Assembly: GCA_021732665.1 (NCBI GenBank)
Contig: JAKFUL010000017.1
Coordinates: 57,797-121,796 of the forward strand
DNA length: 64,000 nt
From: Acetobacteraceae bacterium
Lineage (GTDB): Bacteria; Pseudomonadota; Alphaproteobacteria; Acetobacterales; Acetobacteraceae
Direction of reading: 5' to 3'
The position numbers and the translations under genes are program-made. This document shows, piece by piece, positions 1 to 12,191 of this stretch. The first letter of the stretch is position 1, and the number at the start of each line of letters is the position of its first letter. Under the pieces are notes generated by a model. It did no database searches and was not told the DNA's origin. It worked only from the letters and a program-made list of their open reading frames with translations.

Positions 1-2158
1 AGATGCGGCCATCGGGCAGCAGGCGCTGGAAGGCCTGCGGGCGGCCGCGGTCGAGATTGTTGAACCAGCGCTCCAGCGCCTCGGCATTCTCGCCCTCGCC
101 GAAACTTCCATTGGCGCGCTGCGCCGCCATCACCCCGGCCAGGGTCAGGTCGGTGCGGCGGTGCAGGTCGGGCACCGACGTCATCTGCGATGCCAGCCGG
201 TTGGCCGCGATCAGCCGCTTGTCGGGGCCATACATGACCAGGCCGTGCCGGATGTTCTCCAGCATGGTCTCCAGCATATGGGCGCGGCCCTGGGCGCGGG
301 CCTCGGCGGCGTGCAGCGCGGTGACATCGGTGAAGGTGCGCACGAAGCCGCCGCCGGGCAGCCTGTCCGTCACCACCTCCAGCATCACGCCCGAGGCGGC
401 GCGGCGGATGTAGCGGCCGGGCTTGAGCCCTTGCGCGCCGGTGCGCTCCAGGAAGGCCTCGCGCTCGGCCGGGGTGTTGAAGTTCTCCAGCGCCGCCAGT
501 TCGGACAATATGTCGCCCAGCTTGTCGCCCGAGCGGTGCACCGGCGCCTCCAGCCCGGTCAGCTTGCGGGTGAGCGAATTGACGGCGAGCAGCGTGCCAT
601 CTTCGGCAAACAGCGCCACACCATGGCGCATGCCCTCCAGCATCGTGCTGAGCTGGTCCTGGGCGCGGCGCAGCTCGGTGATGTCGGAATAGGTGCGCAC
701 GAAGCCGCCGCCGGGAAGTTGGTCGGTCCGCACCTCAATGACGGTGCCATTGGCGCGGGTGCGGATGTAGCGCGCGGGCGCCTGTCCCGGCTCGGGCGGC
801 CGGGCGCCGACGAATTCGGCCGTGCTGTCGGCGCCGCCGAATTCGCCACGGGCGACCTGACGGACGCGCAGCTCGGCCAGGGTGGTGCCGGGGGTGAATT
901 CCTCGGGCGCCAGGCCGGTGAGCTCGGCGGCCAGGCGGTTGGCCGCCAGCACGACGCCCTGGGCATCGAAAAGCGCGATGCCGTGGCGCATGCCTTCCAG
1001 CATGGCGCGCAGCATGTCGGCCCTGGCCGTGGCATCGGCCTGGGCCTGGTGCAGGGGTGTGACGTCGCTCACCACCACCACCTGGCCGCCGCCGCGCAGC
1101 GGCTCGGGCCGGAAGGCGACAATGCGGCCATCGGGGCGGCGGCGGATGAAGGCGTTGGGCAGGTGCAGCCCGTCCAGGATGGCGCGGAGCTGGGCCTGCG
1201 GGTCGCCCTCGCCGAATTCGCCGGCCTGTGCCCGAGCCAGCAGCACCGCCGCCATGTCGTCGCCCACCGCGACGTTCGAGCCGGTCATGATGGCGTTGTA
1301 GGCGGCGTTGACCAGCTTGGCCCGCCGATCCGCGCCCCAGACCACGACGCCGACCGGCAGCGTTTCCAGCACGGTGTCCAGCACCATGGCGCGGCGGCTT
1401 GCCTCTTCCTGCGCCTGGCGTTCGGCGGTGACGTCGCTGAACTCGTAGAGCAGGTTATCGTCCTGGGTGGGCGTGATCTCGACGCGCAGGCGACTGCCGT
1501 TCGGCCGGCGGCGTTCCATGCTGTGCCGCCGCCCTGGCTCGCGCCCGGCGCGGTTGGCGAGCATGGCCGCCATTTCCTCCCTGGTGAATTCGCCTCGCTC
1601 GGCCAGCTTGCCCAACAGTTCGGTCGTGCTCAGGCCGGGCCGCACCTCCGCCGCCGGCAGCCCGGTCAGCCTGGGGTAGGCGGGGTTGAACAACATCAGC
1701 CTGTCCTGTCCGAACAAGGCGACGCCCTGGCTGAGGCGGGCGAAGACCGCCTCCAGCCGGCGCAGATCCTCCATCGCCGTCTCCAGCGGGCCGGAGAGTG
1801 CCGACATGTCGGTCAGGCAGTCCAGGAAGCCGCCATCGGCCATGGGCTGGGTGCGCATCTCCAGCGTGGTGCCATCGGCGTGGCGCAGCATGCGGCGGGA
1901 GGGGCGGGTGCGGTCCAGCCGGATCAGCTCGGCGATCTGCTGCTCCGGGTCACCCGGGCCATAAAGGCCGCGCAGGGCGAAGAGCCTGACCACATCCTGC
2001 AGGCTGGTATCGGGCGCCAGCCAGCGCTGGTCCACCCCCGCCACCGCCAGCATGCGCTGGTTGGCCAGCACCAGGCGATAGCGGGCATCGAAGACGATCA
2101 CGGCCGAGGGCAGCGCCTGCAAGGCCAGCGTCGTCGAACTGCCCGCCCATTCGCTCAT
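1..2158 (-). CDS. Multi-PAS sensor protein, N-terminal 719 codons (runs off left edge)
   Basis: An open frame runs from the ATG at 2158 to the window edge. The product starts MSEWAGSSTTL and holds at least six PAS-like modules about 122 residues apart, beginning near residues 12, 139, 258, 384, 506 and 631. The last three share an opening like MLEGMRHGIALF and a closing like LPGGGFVRTFTDVT, so the array grew by internal duplication. No membrane segment is visible in this part, which suggests a cytosolic sensor. The output domain lies outside the window; PAS arrays of this kind usually precede a histidine kinase or diguanylate cyclase, but that is inference. The start codon overlaps the stop of the heme A synthase gene (ATGA), so the two are probably cotranscribed. 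Confidence 0.85.
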   Translation of the reverse strand, partial: MSEWAGSSTTLALQALPSAVIVFDARYRLVLANQRMLAVAGVDQRWLAPDTSLQDVVRLFALRGLYGPGDPEQQIAELIRLDRTRPSRRMLRHADGTTLEMRTQPMADGGFLDCLTDMSALSGPLETAMEDLRRLEAVFARLSQGVALFGQDRLMLFNPAYPRLTGLPAAEVRPGLSTTELLGKLAERGEFTREEMAAMLANRAGREPGRRHSMERRRPNGSRLRVEITPTQDDNLLYEFSDVTAERQAQEEASRRAMVLDTVLETLPVGVVVWGADRRAKLVNAAYNAIMTGSNVAVGDDMAAVLLARAQAGEFGEGDPQAQLRAILDGLHLPNAFIRRRPDGRIVAFRPEPLRGGGQVVVVSDVTPLHQAQADATARADMLRAMLEGMRHGIALFDAQGVVLAANRLAAELTGLAPEEFTPGTTLAELRVRQVARGEFGGADSTAEFVGARPPEPGQAPARYIRTRANGTVIEVRTDQLPGGGFVRTYSDITELRRAQDQLSTMLEGMRHGVALFAEDGTLLAVNSLTRKLTGLEAPVHRSGDKLGDILSELAALENFNTPAEREAFLERTGAQGLKPGRYIRRAASGVMLEVVTDRLPGGGFVRTFTDVTALHAAEARAQGRAHMLETMLENIRHGLVMYGPDKRLIAANRLASQMTSVPDLHRRTDLTLAGVMAAQRANGSFGEGENAEALERWFNNLDRGRPQAFQRLLPDGRI

Positions 2159-3261
2159 GACGCAGGCACGAAGGCGGCAGCGGGGCGGGGGGCGCGCAGC
2201 GCATGCAGCGCCAGCAGGCCGGTGGCCAGCACCGCCACCGCCATCGCCTGGTGCAGCGTGCCCAGCGACCAGGGCACGACATGCAGCAGCGTGACGATAC
2301 CCAGGGCGTATTGCAGCAGGATCGCCGCCGCGAAGCCCAGCACCCGCAGCCGCGCCGCGCCGGCCGGCAAATGCCGCCACGCCGCCAGTCCAGCACCCAG
2401 CGCCGAAAGCAGCGTGAGGCTTGCCAGCAGCCGATGGTTGAACTGCACCGCGGCGATATTGGCGGTGAGGTTGGCCCACCAGGGCGAGAGGTCCAGATAC
2501 CCCGCCGGCAGCCATTGGCCGTCCATCAGTGGAAAGCTGTTGTAGCTGAAGCCGGCGCGGATGCCGGCCACGAAGCCGCCCGCCAGCATGGTGGCCAGCG
2601 CCAGCCAGAACGCCACCCGGACCTGCCGCTGGACCCTGGGCCGGCCTGCCCCGGCCTGCGCGCTGGGCTGCGGCTGCAACAGCCCCAGCGCCGTCCACAG
2701 CACGGCGCCGAACAGCAGGAAGGCCATGCCGAGATGCAGCACCAGGCGATAGGGCGAGACGGCGGTGCGCCCCTCCTCGAAGCCCGAGGCGACCATGAAC
2801 CAGCCGATCGCGCCCTGCATGCCGCCGAGCGCCAGGAGCAGCAGGAAGCGCGGCAGCATCGCGCGGGTGATCCGCCCACTGGCCCAGAACCACAGGAAGG
2901 GCAGCAGATAGGCCAGCCCGATCATCCGGCCCCAGAAGCGATGCGCCCATTCCAGCCAGAAGATCCGCTGGAACCCCTCCATCCCGAAGCCTGCATTGAG
3001 CAGCCGGTATTGCGGGATCTCGCGGTAGAGGTCGTAGAGCCGCTGCCACTCCGCCTGGCTCAGCGGCGGCAGGCTGCCCATGATCGGTGCCCATTCCATG
3101 ATCGACAGCCCCGATCCGGTCAGCCGCGTGGCGCCGCCCAGCGCCACCATCACCCAGATCATGCCGGCCACGACGAGCAGCCACACCGCCACCGGCCGGC
3201 TGCCACGGCGGCGGCCATGGTCGGAGGGGGCGAGGCTGCTGGTGAGGGCATCGAAGGGCAT
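2155..3261 (-). CDS. ctaA: Heme A synthase (COX15/CtaA family)
   Basis: This 368-residue polytopic membrane protein would convert heme O to heme A for aa3-type cytochrome oxidases. The N-terminus carries the family signature region VALGGATRLTGSGLSI, followed by EWQRLYDLYREIPQYR and a heme-ligand-type histidine in LEWAHRFWGR. The second half has the mirrored LVLHLG and FNHRLLAS segments, as expected for the duplicated four-helix fold. I chose the ATG at 3261 (MPFDALTSS) over longer in-frame starts because family homology begins soon after it and a TATAGT element lies six bases upstream. The stop overlaps the start of the downstream PAS gene. The assignment of family is firm; the symbol could equally be written cox15. 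Confidence 0.93.
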   Translation of the reverse strand: MPFDALTSSLAPSDHGRRRGSRPVAVWLLVVAGMIWVMVALGGATRLTGSGLSIMEWAPIMGSLPPLSQAEWQRLYDLYREIPQYRLLNAGFGMEGFQRIFWLEWAHRFWGRMIGLAYLLPFLWFWASGRITRAMLPRFLLLLALGGMQGAIGWFMVASGFEEGRTAVSPYRLVLHLGMAFLLFGAVLWTALGLLQPQPSAQAGAGRPRVQRQVRVAFWLALATMLAGGFVAGIRAGFSYNSFPLMDGQWLPAGYLDLSPWWANLTANIAAVQFNHRLLASLTLLSALGAGLAAWRHLPAGAARLRVLGFAAAILLQYALGIVTLLHVVPWSLGTLHQAMAVAVLATGLLALHALRAPRPAAAFVPAS

Positions 3262-3276
3262 CACGTCACTATAGTG
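3262..3276 (-). promoter_or_regulatory. Possible -10 element giving a leaderless heme A synthase mRNA
   Basis: A perfect 10-bp palindrome CACTATAGTG occupies 3267-3276. On the minus strand it contains TATAGT followed by six bases and then the ATG at 3261, so a transcript initiated at the usual distance would start on the A of the start codon. No convincing -35 box or ribosome-binding site is visible. The palindrome may alternatively be an operator. Confidence 0.35.
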
Positions 3277-3367
3277 AGGTTTCGCCCGTTTCGAAGCCGT
3301 TGCCGCGACATGGCGGCATTGTCGCCCGGATTGTGGTGCCGCGGATTGGCTGCTACCGCCGCGCGGA

Positions 3368-4096
3368 ATGAGTGATGAACCCTCCCCGGACGCCGCGCTG
3401 GCCGGCGCGCCCCTGCTCAGCGTCGTGGTGCCGGTGCGCAACGAGGCACCGAACATCGCGCCCCTGGTCGCTGAAATCCGTGCCGCCCTGGCCGGCGTTG
3501 CGCATGAGATCGTCTATGTCGATGACGGCAGCAGCGATTCGACGCCGGCCGAACTCGCGGCCGCCGGGGTCCGCCGGCTGCGCCACCGCGAAAGCTGTGG
3601 CCAGTCCGCCGCCGTCATCACCGGGGTGCGCGCGGCCCGCGGCGCCTGGATCGCCACCCTGGACGGCGATGGCCAGAACGACCCGGCCGACATTCCCCGC
3701 CTGCTCGCCCGCGCGCTCGCCGCACCCGGCCCCATCCTGGTCGCCGGCCACCGGGTGAACCGGCGCGACTCGGCGGTGAAGCGGATGACCAGCCGCCTGG
3801 CCAACCGCATCCGCGCCCGGCTGCTGCGCGACGCGACACCCGATACCGGCTGCGGCCTGAAGGTGTTTCCCCGCGCGCTGTTTCTCGAGATGCCGCATTT
3901 CGACCATATGCACCGCTATTTGCCGGCGCTGGCGCTGCGTGCCGGCGCCGAGGTGGTGAGCGAGCCGGTGAACCACCGCCGCCGAATCCGCGGCGTTTCC
4001 AACTACGGCACCATCGACCGGCTGATGGTGGCCTTCCTCGACCTCGTGGGCGTGGCCTGGCTGCAGCGCCGCGGCAAACGCCCGGTCATCGAGTGA
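3368..4096 (+). CDS. Glycosyltransferase family 2 (dolichyl-phosphate mannosyltransferase-like)
   Basis: The 242-residue protein has a GT-A fold core: LLSVVVPVRNE near residue 17, the nucleotide-binding VDDGSSDST near 51, and the metal-binding DGDGQND near 95. The C-terminal SNYGTIDRLMVAFLDL is characteristic of DPM1/GtrB-like polyprenyl-phosphate glycosyltransferases. It lacks the two long C-terminal membrane helices of GtrB, so it is probably peripheral. It would move a sugar from an NDP-sugar to a polyprenyl phosphate; the sugar cannot be told from sequence. Its last bases overlap the GTG start of the TVP38 gene, indicating translational coupling. Confidence 0.88.
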   Translation: MSDEPSPDAALAGAPLLSVVVPVRNEAPNIAPLVAEIRAALAGVAHEIVYVDDGSSDSTPAELAAAGVRRLRHRESCGQSAAVITGVRAARGAWIATLDGDGQNDPADIPRLLARALAAPGPILVAGHRVNRRDSAVKRMTSRLANRIRARLLRDATPDTGCGLKVFPRALFLEMPHFDHMHRYLPALALRAGAEVVSEPVNHRRRIRGVSNYGTIDRLMVAFLDLVGVAWLQRRGKRPVIE

Positions 4097-4761
4097 GCGG
4101 TACCACGCCCTCGGGCTGGCGCGCCCTTGGCAAGATGGCGGTGCTGGCGGCGGGGTTGGTGGCGGGCGGGCTGCTGCTGCGGGCACTCGGCGCGGCGCCT
4201 GGCACGGCCTGGGTGGATGCCTATGTCCGCGACGAGGGGCTGCTGGGCGAGGCGGTGTTCGTGCTGGTGGCGGCCCTGGCCACGGCGGTGGGGGTGCCGC
4301 GGCAATCCGTGGCCTTCCTGGGCGGCTATGCCTTTGGCGTGGTGGTGGGCTCGGCCCTGGCGCTGGCGGCGCAGCTGCTGGGCTGCGCCCTGGCCTACCT
4401 CTGGGCCAGGGCGGTCGGCCGGGGATGGGCGGAGCGGCGGCTGAACGGACGTTTCGGCCCGCGCCTGCGGCCGCTGGTGGAGACGCTGCGGGCCAACCCC
4501 TTCAGCGCTGCCCTGGCGCTGCGGCTGCTGCCGGTGGGGAATAATCTGGCGCTGAACCTGCTGGCCGGGCTTTCCGGCATCGCCGCCATGCCCTTTTTCG
4601 CCGCCTCGGCGCTGGGCTACCTGCCGCAGACCGTGATCTTCGCCCTGCTGGGCAAGGGGGTGCGGGTGGACGGCACCTGGCAGATGGCGCTGGCGGTCGG
4701 GCTCTTCGCGGTTTCGGCCGCGCTTGGGCTGTGGCTGCTGCGCCGGCACCGCGCCGGGTAG
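4093..4761 (+). CDS. TVP38/TMEM64-family (VTT domain) membrane protein
   Basis: A 222-residue membrane protein with a GTG start that overlaps the preceding stop (GTGA). The VTT/SNARE-associated domain is recognisable by GVPRQSVAFLGGYAFG near residue 75 and by ALRLLPVGNNLALNLLAGLSG near 140, with hydrophobic segments between. Relatives (DedA/TVP38) act in lipid scrambling or undecaprenyl-phosphate handling. Coupling to a polyprenyl-phosphate glycosyltransferase fits a shared role in lipid-linked sugar transport, which is inference. The gene ends 10 bases from the convergent lipoprotein gene. Confidence 0.85.
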   Translation: MSGTTPSGWRALGKMAVLAAGLVAGGLLLRALGAAPGTAWVDAYVRDEGLLGEAVFVLVAALATAVGVPRQSVAFLGGYAFGVVVGSALALAAQLLGCALAYLWARAVGRGWAERRLNGRFGPRLRPLVETLRANPFSAALALRLLPVGNNLALNLLAGLSGIAAMPFFAASALGYLPQTVIFALLGKGVRVDGTWQMALAVGLFAVSAALGLWLLRRHRAG

Positions 4762-4771
4762 CCGACAGGCT

Positions 4772-5338
4772 TCAGAACAGCCGCAACCCGCCCAGGAAGG
4801 TGCCGCCGCGCGGGCGCTGGATGATCGGCGTCTCGCCCTCGGTCGGGTCACGCCCCAGCGCCGCATTCTCACGCAGGCGCTGGGCCTCGCGCGCCGGGTC
4901 GACCGGCGTGCCCGCCTCGCCGGCGCTGCGCCAGAACATCAGGCGTTCGGTCAGGTTGCGGTCGGGCTGGTTGAGGCGCAGCGCCTCGTCATCGATGCGC
5001 TGGCGGATGCCACTCGGCGCCGAGCGGCCGGAGGAGGCGAGCAGCGCCTGCTCGCCCGAAGAGGCGGGGCCGGCGGCGCGGCCAGCCAGCAGCGAGCCGG
5101 GCGCCAGCGTCGCCTCCGCCTGGAGCCGGGCCGGAATCTCCTGCGGCCGGGCGGCGCCGGGGCGCGGCGTGGGCAGATTGCCCAGCGAGGGCGGCATGGA
5201 GAGCGGCGCGCGGGTCGTCACCTGGAACTCGTCCGGCGCGTCGCGGGTGAAGCCGAAGGTGCGGGCGGTGTCCTGGCCGCAGGCCGCCAGCCAGAGCGGG
5301 GAGGACAGGGCAAGCAGGAGGAGGGGCTTGTTGCTCAT
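4772..5338 (-). CDS. DUF3035-family lipoprotein
   Basis: The 188-residue product has a signal peptide ending in the lipobox LAAC (cysteine near residue 20). The mature part is proline- and alanine-rich with the conserved segment TRDAPDEFQVTTRAPLSMPP that defines DUF3035. Its function is unknown. The start codon overlaps the stop of lspA (ATGA), so this lipoprotein is made from the same message as the signal peptidase that would mature it, an arrangement I recall from other alphaproteobacteria. Confidence 0.85.
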   Translation of the reverse strand: MSNKPLLLLALSSPLWLAACGQDTARTFGFTRDAPDEFQVTTRAPLSMPPSLGNLPTPRPGAARPQEIPARLQAEATLAPGSLLAGRAAGPASSGEQALLASSGRSAPSGIRQRIDDEALRLNQPDRNLTERLMFWRSAGEAGTPVDPAREAQRLRENAALGRDPTEGETPIIQRPRGGTFLGGLRLF

Positions 5339-5829
5339 GGCGAATGCCTACTCTTGCCTTGGGGCCGAAACAAGGCGTCAAAGACCAGCAGGCTGACGCC
5401 GATCACGATTCCGGCATCGGCGATGTTGAAGACATACCAGTGCCAGCCCCATGCCGAGACATCGACGAAATCCACCACGGCGCCGAAGCGGAAGCGGTCG
5501 ATCACATTGCCGATGGCACCGCCGATGACCGCGCCCAGGGCGAGGCCCACCAGCAGGTTCTCCGCCCGCCACAGCCAGCGCAGCAGCACGGCTGAGATGA
5601 CGGTGGCGAGTGCGGCCAGAATCAACTGGTTCCACTGGCTGTCGCCGGAGAGCAGGCCGAAGGTGACGCCGCGATTCCACACCATGGTGAGGTCGAAGCC
5701 GAAGGGGCCGGCGGTGAGGATCTCGACCGAGCGGCGGGCCGGCAGGTCCAGCACCTCCAGGATCCACCATTTGCTGATCTGGTCGAGCACCAGCAGGATT
5801 GCGGCGGTGATGAGGCCGGCGGTCCTCAT
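5335..5829 (-). CDS. lspA: Lipoprotein signal peptidase (signal peptidase II)
   Basis: This 164-residue inner-membrane aspartyl protease cleaves prolipoproteins ahead of the lipidated cysteine. Four hydrophobic segments are visible. The two catalytic aspartates sit in [17 protein letters not shown] (near residue 115) and [11 protein letters not shown] (near 140). The ATG at 5829 ([13 protein letters not shown]) is preferred to a longer in-frame start because it overlaps the ileS stop and begins directly before the first helix. The ileS-lspA order is common in bacteria. Confidence 0.95.
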   Translation of the reverse strand: MRTAGLITAAILLVLDQISKWWILEVLDLPARRSVEILTAGPFGFDLTMVWNRGVTFGLLSGDSQWNQLILAALATVISAVLLRWLWRAENLLVGLALGAVIGGAIGNVIDRFRFGAVVDFVDVSAWGWHWYVFNIADAGIVIGVSLLVFDALFRPQGKSRHSP

Positions 5830-8663
5830 GTGCCCACCACCGCCTCGCAGCGGCGGCAGAGGGTGGGGTGGGCAGTCGAGTCGCCGACCTCGCGCAAAAC
5901 CCGCCAGCAGCGGTCGCATTTCCGGCCGGCGGCCTGGCGAACCTCGACCGAGGGCGCTTCAGCCGTGTCGAGCACGCAATCGCTGGTGATGCAGATCTCG
6001 GCCCAGGCCGGGCCGTCGAGCAGCGCGGCATCGGCCGGCGGCAGCGCCAGATGCGGCGCGGCCTGCAGCGAGGCGCCGATCATGCCGTCGCGCCGCGCGG
6101 TTTCCAGCGCCGTGGTCACCACGCCGCGGATGGCGCGGATACGGCTCCAGCGATCGGCCAGGGACTCATCCCGCCAGTCCGGCGGGATGGTCGGGAAGAG
6201 CTCCAGATGCACGGAGGAATCCTCGCCCGGGAAGCGCGCCAGCCAGGCCTCCTCGGCGGTGAAGCACAGCACCGGCGCCAGCCATGTCGTCAGGCAGCGA
6301 TGGAGGTGGTCCAGCACCGTTCGGGCGGCCCGGCGGCGGAGGCTGTCCGGCGCGTCGCAATACAGCGCGTCCTTGCGGATGTCGAAATAGAAGGCGCTGA
6401 GGTCGTTGTTGCAGAACCCATGCAGTTCGGGGATTACCCCGGTCCAGTCGTAATCGGCCACGGCGCAGCGGAGGCGGCTGTCCAGTTCCGACAGCCGGTG
6501 CAGCACCCAGCGTTCCAGCTCCGGCAGTTCCGCGTGCGGCAATGCCTCGGCGTCGGAGAAATCTTCCAGCGAGCCGAGCAGCCAGCGCAGCGTGTTGCGG
6601 ATACGCCGATAAATTTCGGCCTGTTGCTTGAGGATTTCCTTCCCGATGCGCAGATCCTGCGTGGTGTCGGAATTCATCACCCAGAGGCGGAGAATATCGG
6701 CGCCGTAATCGCGCAGCACCTCCTGCGGTGCCGTCACATTGCCCATGGATTTGGACATTTTCCGGCCCTGCTCATCCAGCACGAAGCCATGCGTCAGGAT
6801 GGCCTTGAAGGGGGCGATGCCGCGGGTGCCGATGCTCTCGAGCAGCGAGGAATGGAACCAGCCGCGATGCTGGTCCGAGCCCTCCAGATAGAGGTCGGCC
6901 GGGAAGGGCAGGTTGCGCGGGGCGAGGACGAAGGCGTGGGTGGAGCCCGATTCGAACCAGACATCGACGATGTCCATCACCTGCTCGTAATCGGCAGGGT
7001 CGCGGCCCGGCCCCAGGAAGCGGGCGGCGGCGCCGGGCTTGTACCAGGCATCGGCGCCTTCCTCGGAGAAAGCGTCGATGACGCGGTTCAGCACATCCTG
7101 GTCGCGCAGCGGTACGCCGGTGGATTTGTCGACGAAGACGGCGATGGGCACGCCCCAGGCGCGCTGGCGGCTGATGCACCAGTCCGGGCGTGTGGCGACC
7201 ATGCCGCCGATCCGGTTGCGGCCGGCATCGGGGACGAAATGCGTGGCATCGATGGCGGCCATGGATTTCTCGCGGATGGCGTTCGCGTCGTCCATGGCGA
7301 TGAACCATTGCGGCGTGGCGCGGTAGATGACCGGTTTTTTCGAGCGCCAGGAATGCGGGTAGGGGTGGTTGATGGAGCCCTTCCCGGCCAGGGTGCCGAG
7401 GGATTCCAGCACCGCCCAGACTTTCTCGTGCGCCTTGAAGACGTGCAGCCCGGTGAAGCCGGGGGCCTGCACGGTGTAGGTGCCGTCATCCCCCACGCAT
7501 TCCGGCACGGCGATGCCATGGGCGCGGGCGAGGGCAAAATCCTCCTCGCCATGGCTGGGGGCGATGTGGACGTAGCCGGTGCCGGCATCATCGGTGACGT
7601 AGTCGCCATCGAGGAGCGGGGCTTCGTAGCCATAGGCCGCGTCGAAGCCGCGCAGGGGGGAGGCGCAGACCGCGCCGGCCAGTTCGGCGCCGGGAAACAC
7701 CTTCTCACAATGGAGCAGAAGGCCGGTTTCGTGAGTGAACTGCTCGGCCAGTCTCGTTGCCAGAAGGAGCAGCTTGCCTTCCTGAGCACGCGCATAAAGT
7801 GGTGCGTTTGCCAGGGGCAAAGTGCCTCCCGGACCTTCACCAGAAACCCCAACTCCAAGGACGCGGTAGGCGCCGTATTCGATATCGCCCTTGTAAGCCA
7901 GCGCCCGATTGGCCGGAATCGTCCAAGGCGTGGTCGTCCAGATCACCACATTCGCGCCCACCAAATCGGGCGCCGCCGGCGCCTGAAGCACCGGGAATAG
8001 CGCGTAGAGAATGGCGCTCTTATGCTCGTGATACTCGATCTCCGCCTCGGCCAGCGCCGTCTTCTCCGTCGGGCTCCACATCACCGGGCGCAGGCCGCGA
8101 TAGAGCGAGCCGTTCATCAAAAACCGCCCGATCTCCCCGGCGATGATCGCCTCCGACCGAAAATCCATCGTGGCATAGCGCCCGGCCCAATCGCCCTCCA
8201 CGCCCAGCCGGCGAAACTCCTCGCGCTGGAAATCCAGCCATTTCGCGGCATAGGCCCGGCATTCGGCGCGGAATTCCAGCACCGGCACGGCGTCCTTGTC
8301 CTTTTTCGCCGCGCGGTATTCCTCCTCGACCTTCCATTCGATCGGCAGCCCATGGCAGTCCCAGCCCGGCACGTAGTCGGCGTTGAAGCCGGCCATCTGC
8401 GCCGCGCGGTTGATCACATCCTTCAGGATCTTGTTCAGCGCGTGGCCGATATGCAGCGGGCCATTGGCGTAGGGCGGGCCGTCATGCAGCACGAAGGGCG
8501 GGCGGTCCTTCGCGGCCTCGCGCAGCTTCTCGTACATGCCCATCTCGGCCCAGCGGGCGAGCATCGCCGGCTCGCGCTTGGGCAAATCCCCGCGCATGGG
8601 GAAGGGTGTGTTGGGCAGGAAGACCGTGCTGCGATAATCGCGGGTCTCGGGGGCGTCGTTCAT
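5826..8663 (-). CDS. ileS: Isoleucyl-tRNA synthetase
   Basis: A full-length 945-residue class I synthetase that charges tRNA-Ile. The HIGH box appears as [15 protein letters not shown] near residue 65, the editing (CP1) domain follows, with [13 protein letters not shown] near 240, and the KMSKS box ([10 protein letters not shown]) lies near 640. The C-terminal zinc-binding segment has two cysteine pairs, CDRCWR and CRRC. The stop overlaps the lspA start. The gene starts divergently from nothing on the plus strand; a perfect hairpin lies about 50 bases upstream. Confidence 0.97.
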   Translation of the reverse strand: MNDAPETRDYRSTVFLPNTPFPMRGDLPKREPAMLARWAEMGMYEKLREAAKDRPPFVLHDGPPYANGPLHIGHALNKILKDVINRAAQMAGFNADYVPGWDCHGLPIEWKVEEEYRAAKKDKDAVPVLEFRAECRAYAAKWLDFQREEFRRLGVEGDWAGRYATMDFRSEAIIAGEIGRFLMNGSLYRGLRPVMWSPTEKTALAEAEIEYHEHKSAILYALFPVLQAPAAPDLVGANVVIWTTTPWTIPANRALAYKGDIEYGAYRVLGVGVSGEGPGGTLPLANAPLYARAQEGKLLLLATRLAEQFTHETGLLLHCEKVFPGAELAGAVCASPLRGFDAAYGYEAPLLDGDYVTDDAGTGYVHIAPSHGEEDFALARAHGIAVPECVGDDGTYTVQAPGFTGLHVFKAHEKVWAVLESLGTLAGKGSINHPYPHSWRSKKPVIYRATPQWFIAMDDANAIREKSMAAIDATHFVPDAGRNRIGGMVATRPDWCISRQRAWGVPIAVFVDKSTGVPLRDQDVLNRVIDAFSEEGADAWYKPGAAARFLGPGRDPADYEQVMDIVDVWFESGSTHAFVLAPRNLPFPADLYLEGSDQHRGWFHSSLLESIGTRGIAPFKAILTHGFVLDEQGRKMSKSMGNVTAPQEVLRDYGADILRLWVMNSDTTQDLRIGKEILKQQAEIYRRIRNTLRWLLGSLEDFSDAEALPHAELPELERWVLHRLSELDSRLRCAVADYDWTGVIPELHGFCNNDLSAFYFDIRKDALYCDAPDSLRRRAARTVLDHLHRCLTTWLAPVLCFTAEEAWLARFPGEDSSVHLELFPTIPPDWRDESLADRWSRIRAIRGVVTTALETARRDGMIGASLQAAPHLALPPADAALLDGPAWAEICITSDCVLDTAEAPSVEVRQAAGRKCDRCWRVLREVGDSTAHPTLCRRCEAVVGT

Positions 8664-8712
8664 GGGGTTTTCCGTGGGCGCATGGCCCGGAAGCGGTGGC
8701 GCGCGATGCTGA

Positions 8713-8736
8713 CCCGGCCTTCGTCAGAAGGCCGGG
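8713..8736 (-). terminator. Perfect 10-bp hairpin between FAD dehydrogenase and ileS
   Basis: CCCGGCCTTC at 8713-8722 pairs with GAAGGCCGGG at 8727-8736 around a GTCA loop. It lies 65 bases past the stop of the FAD dehydrogenase and 50 bases before ileS, both on the minus strand. No T-run follows, so it could be an intrinsic terminator without U-tract, an mRNA end stabiliser, or a leader element of ileS. Confidence 0.4.
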
Positions 8737-8800
8737 CGAGGAATTCGTGCTGTGCTGCGCCTTGTCATGGCAGGGATATGCGGTTTGAGCCCCTGCCGGG

Positions 8801-9904
8801 TCAAGCCACGAGTTCGGCCACCGCCGCCGCCACCGACATCGACGCCGTCAGCCCCGGGCTTTCGATGCCGAACAGATTGATCAGGCAGCCCTGCCCATGC
8901 GCCGCCGGCCCCTGGATGGTGAAATCCTGACTGGCCACCGCCGGCGGCACGATTTTCGGCCGGATCCCGGAATAGCCGGGCGCCAGCGACCCATCGGGCA
9001 ATTCGGGCCAGTAGCGCCGGATCGCCGCATAAAACCCCTCGCAGCGCGCCGGATCGACGTCGTAATTGATCTCGTCGACCCATTCCACATCCGGCCCGAA
9101 CCGCGCCTGGCCGCCCAGATCGATGGTGAGATGCGTGCCCAACCCGCCGGCCACCGGCACGGGGTAGATCAGCCTCGAAAACGGATTGCGCACGCCCACC
9201 AGCGAGAAATAGCTGCCCTTGGCGTAATAGGCGCGCGGGGTGAGCTGGCTGGGCATGCCCTGCAATTTCGCCGCCAGCTTCGGCGCATGCAGCCCGGCGC
9301 TATTCACCAGCAGCCGCGCCCGCAAGGTCATCGGGTCCGCGCCGCCGACATCGATCACCGCCCCCGCCTCGGTCAGCCGCCCGCCCAGCACGGGGGAATG
9401 GAACACCAGCACCGCTCCCGCCCCTTCGGCATCGCCCTGTAGCGAAACCATGAAGGAATGGCTGTCGATGATGCCCGTGCTCGGGCTGAGCAGCGCCGCC
9501 GTGCATTCCAGCGCCGGCTCCATCGCCTGTGCCTCCTCGCGCGACAGAAAGGTCAGGTCCGGCACCCCATTGGCCGCCGCCCGGGCCTGGATGGAGGCGA
9601 GGCGCGTCGCCTCCTCCTCATTGGTGGCGACGATCAGCTTGGTGCAGCGTTCATGCGGCAACCCGCGCTCGGCGCAGTATTCATACAGCATCCGCTTGCC
9701 GGCCACGCAGTGCTTCGCCATCAGGCTGCCCGCCGGGTAGTAGATCCCGGCATGGATCACCTCGGAATTGCGTGAGGAGGTTTCCGTGCCGATGGCCTCG
9801 GCCGCCTCCAGCACGATCACCTCCCGCCCCGCCAGCGCCAGCGCCCGGGCCACCGCCAGCCCGACCACGCCGGCCCCCACCACAACGACATCGACATCTT
9901 CCAT
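8801..9904 (-). CDS. FAD-dependent oxidoreductase (L-2-hydroxyglutarate dehydrogenase-like)
   Basis: The 367-residue protein opens with the Rossmann FAD motif [17 protein letters not shown] and then [19 protein letters not shown], the latter typical of the LhgO/L2HGDH group in the DAO superfamily. The C-terminal GYSGIRPKI and the closing [15 protein letters not shown] complete the FAD fold. It would oxidise a 2-hydroxy acid and pass electrons to the quinone pool or oxygen; the substrate is inferred. An earlier in-frame GTG exists, but the ATG at 9904 sits exactly at the start of the FAD fold. It is divergent from the molybdenum hydroxylase gene with 51 bases between starts. Confidence 0.87.
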   Translation of the reverse strand: MEDVDVVVVGAGVVGLAVARALALAGREVIVLEAAEAIGTETSSRNSEVIHAGIYYPAGSLMAKHCVAGKRMLYEYCAERGLPHERCTKLIVATNEEEATRLASIQARAAANGVPDLTFLSREEAQAMEPALECTAALLSPSTGIIDSHSFMVSLQGDAEGAGAVLVFHSPVLGGRLTEAGAVIDVGGADPMTLRARLLVNSAGLHAPKLAAKLQGMPSQLTPRAYYAKGSYFSLVGVRNPFSRLIYPVPVAGGLGTHLTIDLGGQARFGPDVEWVDEINYDVDPARCEGFYAAIRRYWPELPDGSLAPGYSGIRPKIVPPAVASQDFTIQGPAAHGQGCLINLFGIESPGLTASMSVAAAVAELVA

Positions 9905-9955
9905 GGCCCCCACTTAACCGCGACACTGCCTGATGCAACAGGGTAGGGGCCCCAG

Positions 9956-12178
<2,223 letters not shown>

Positions 12179-12191
12179 TGTGAATCGCGGA

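Noticed and set aside
161..2545. A 794-codon open frame on the plus strand
   Set aside because: It lies antisense to the PAS array and heme A synthase, is rich in His, Gln, Gly and Ala, and repeats only because the PAS modules repeat.
8664..8800. T-box leader for ileS
   Set aside because: No T-box sequence or specifier stem is present, and T-boxes are not expected in alphaproteobacteria.
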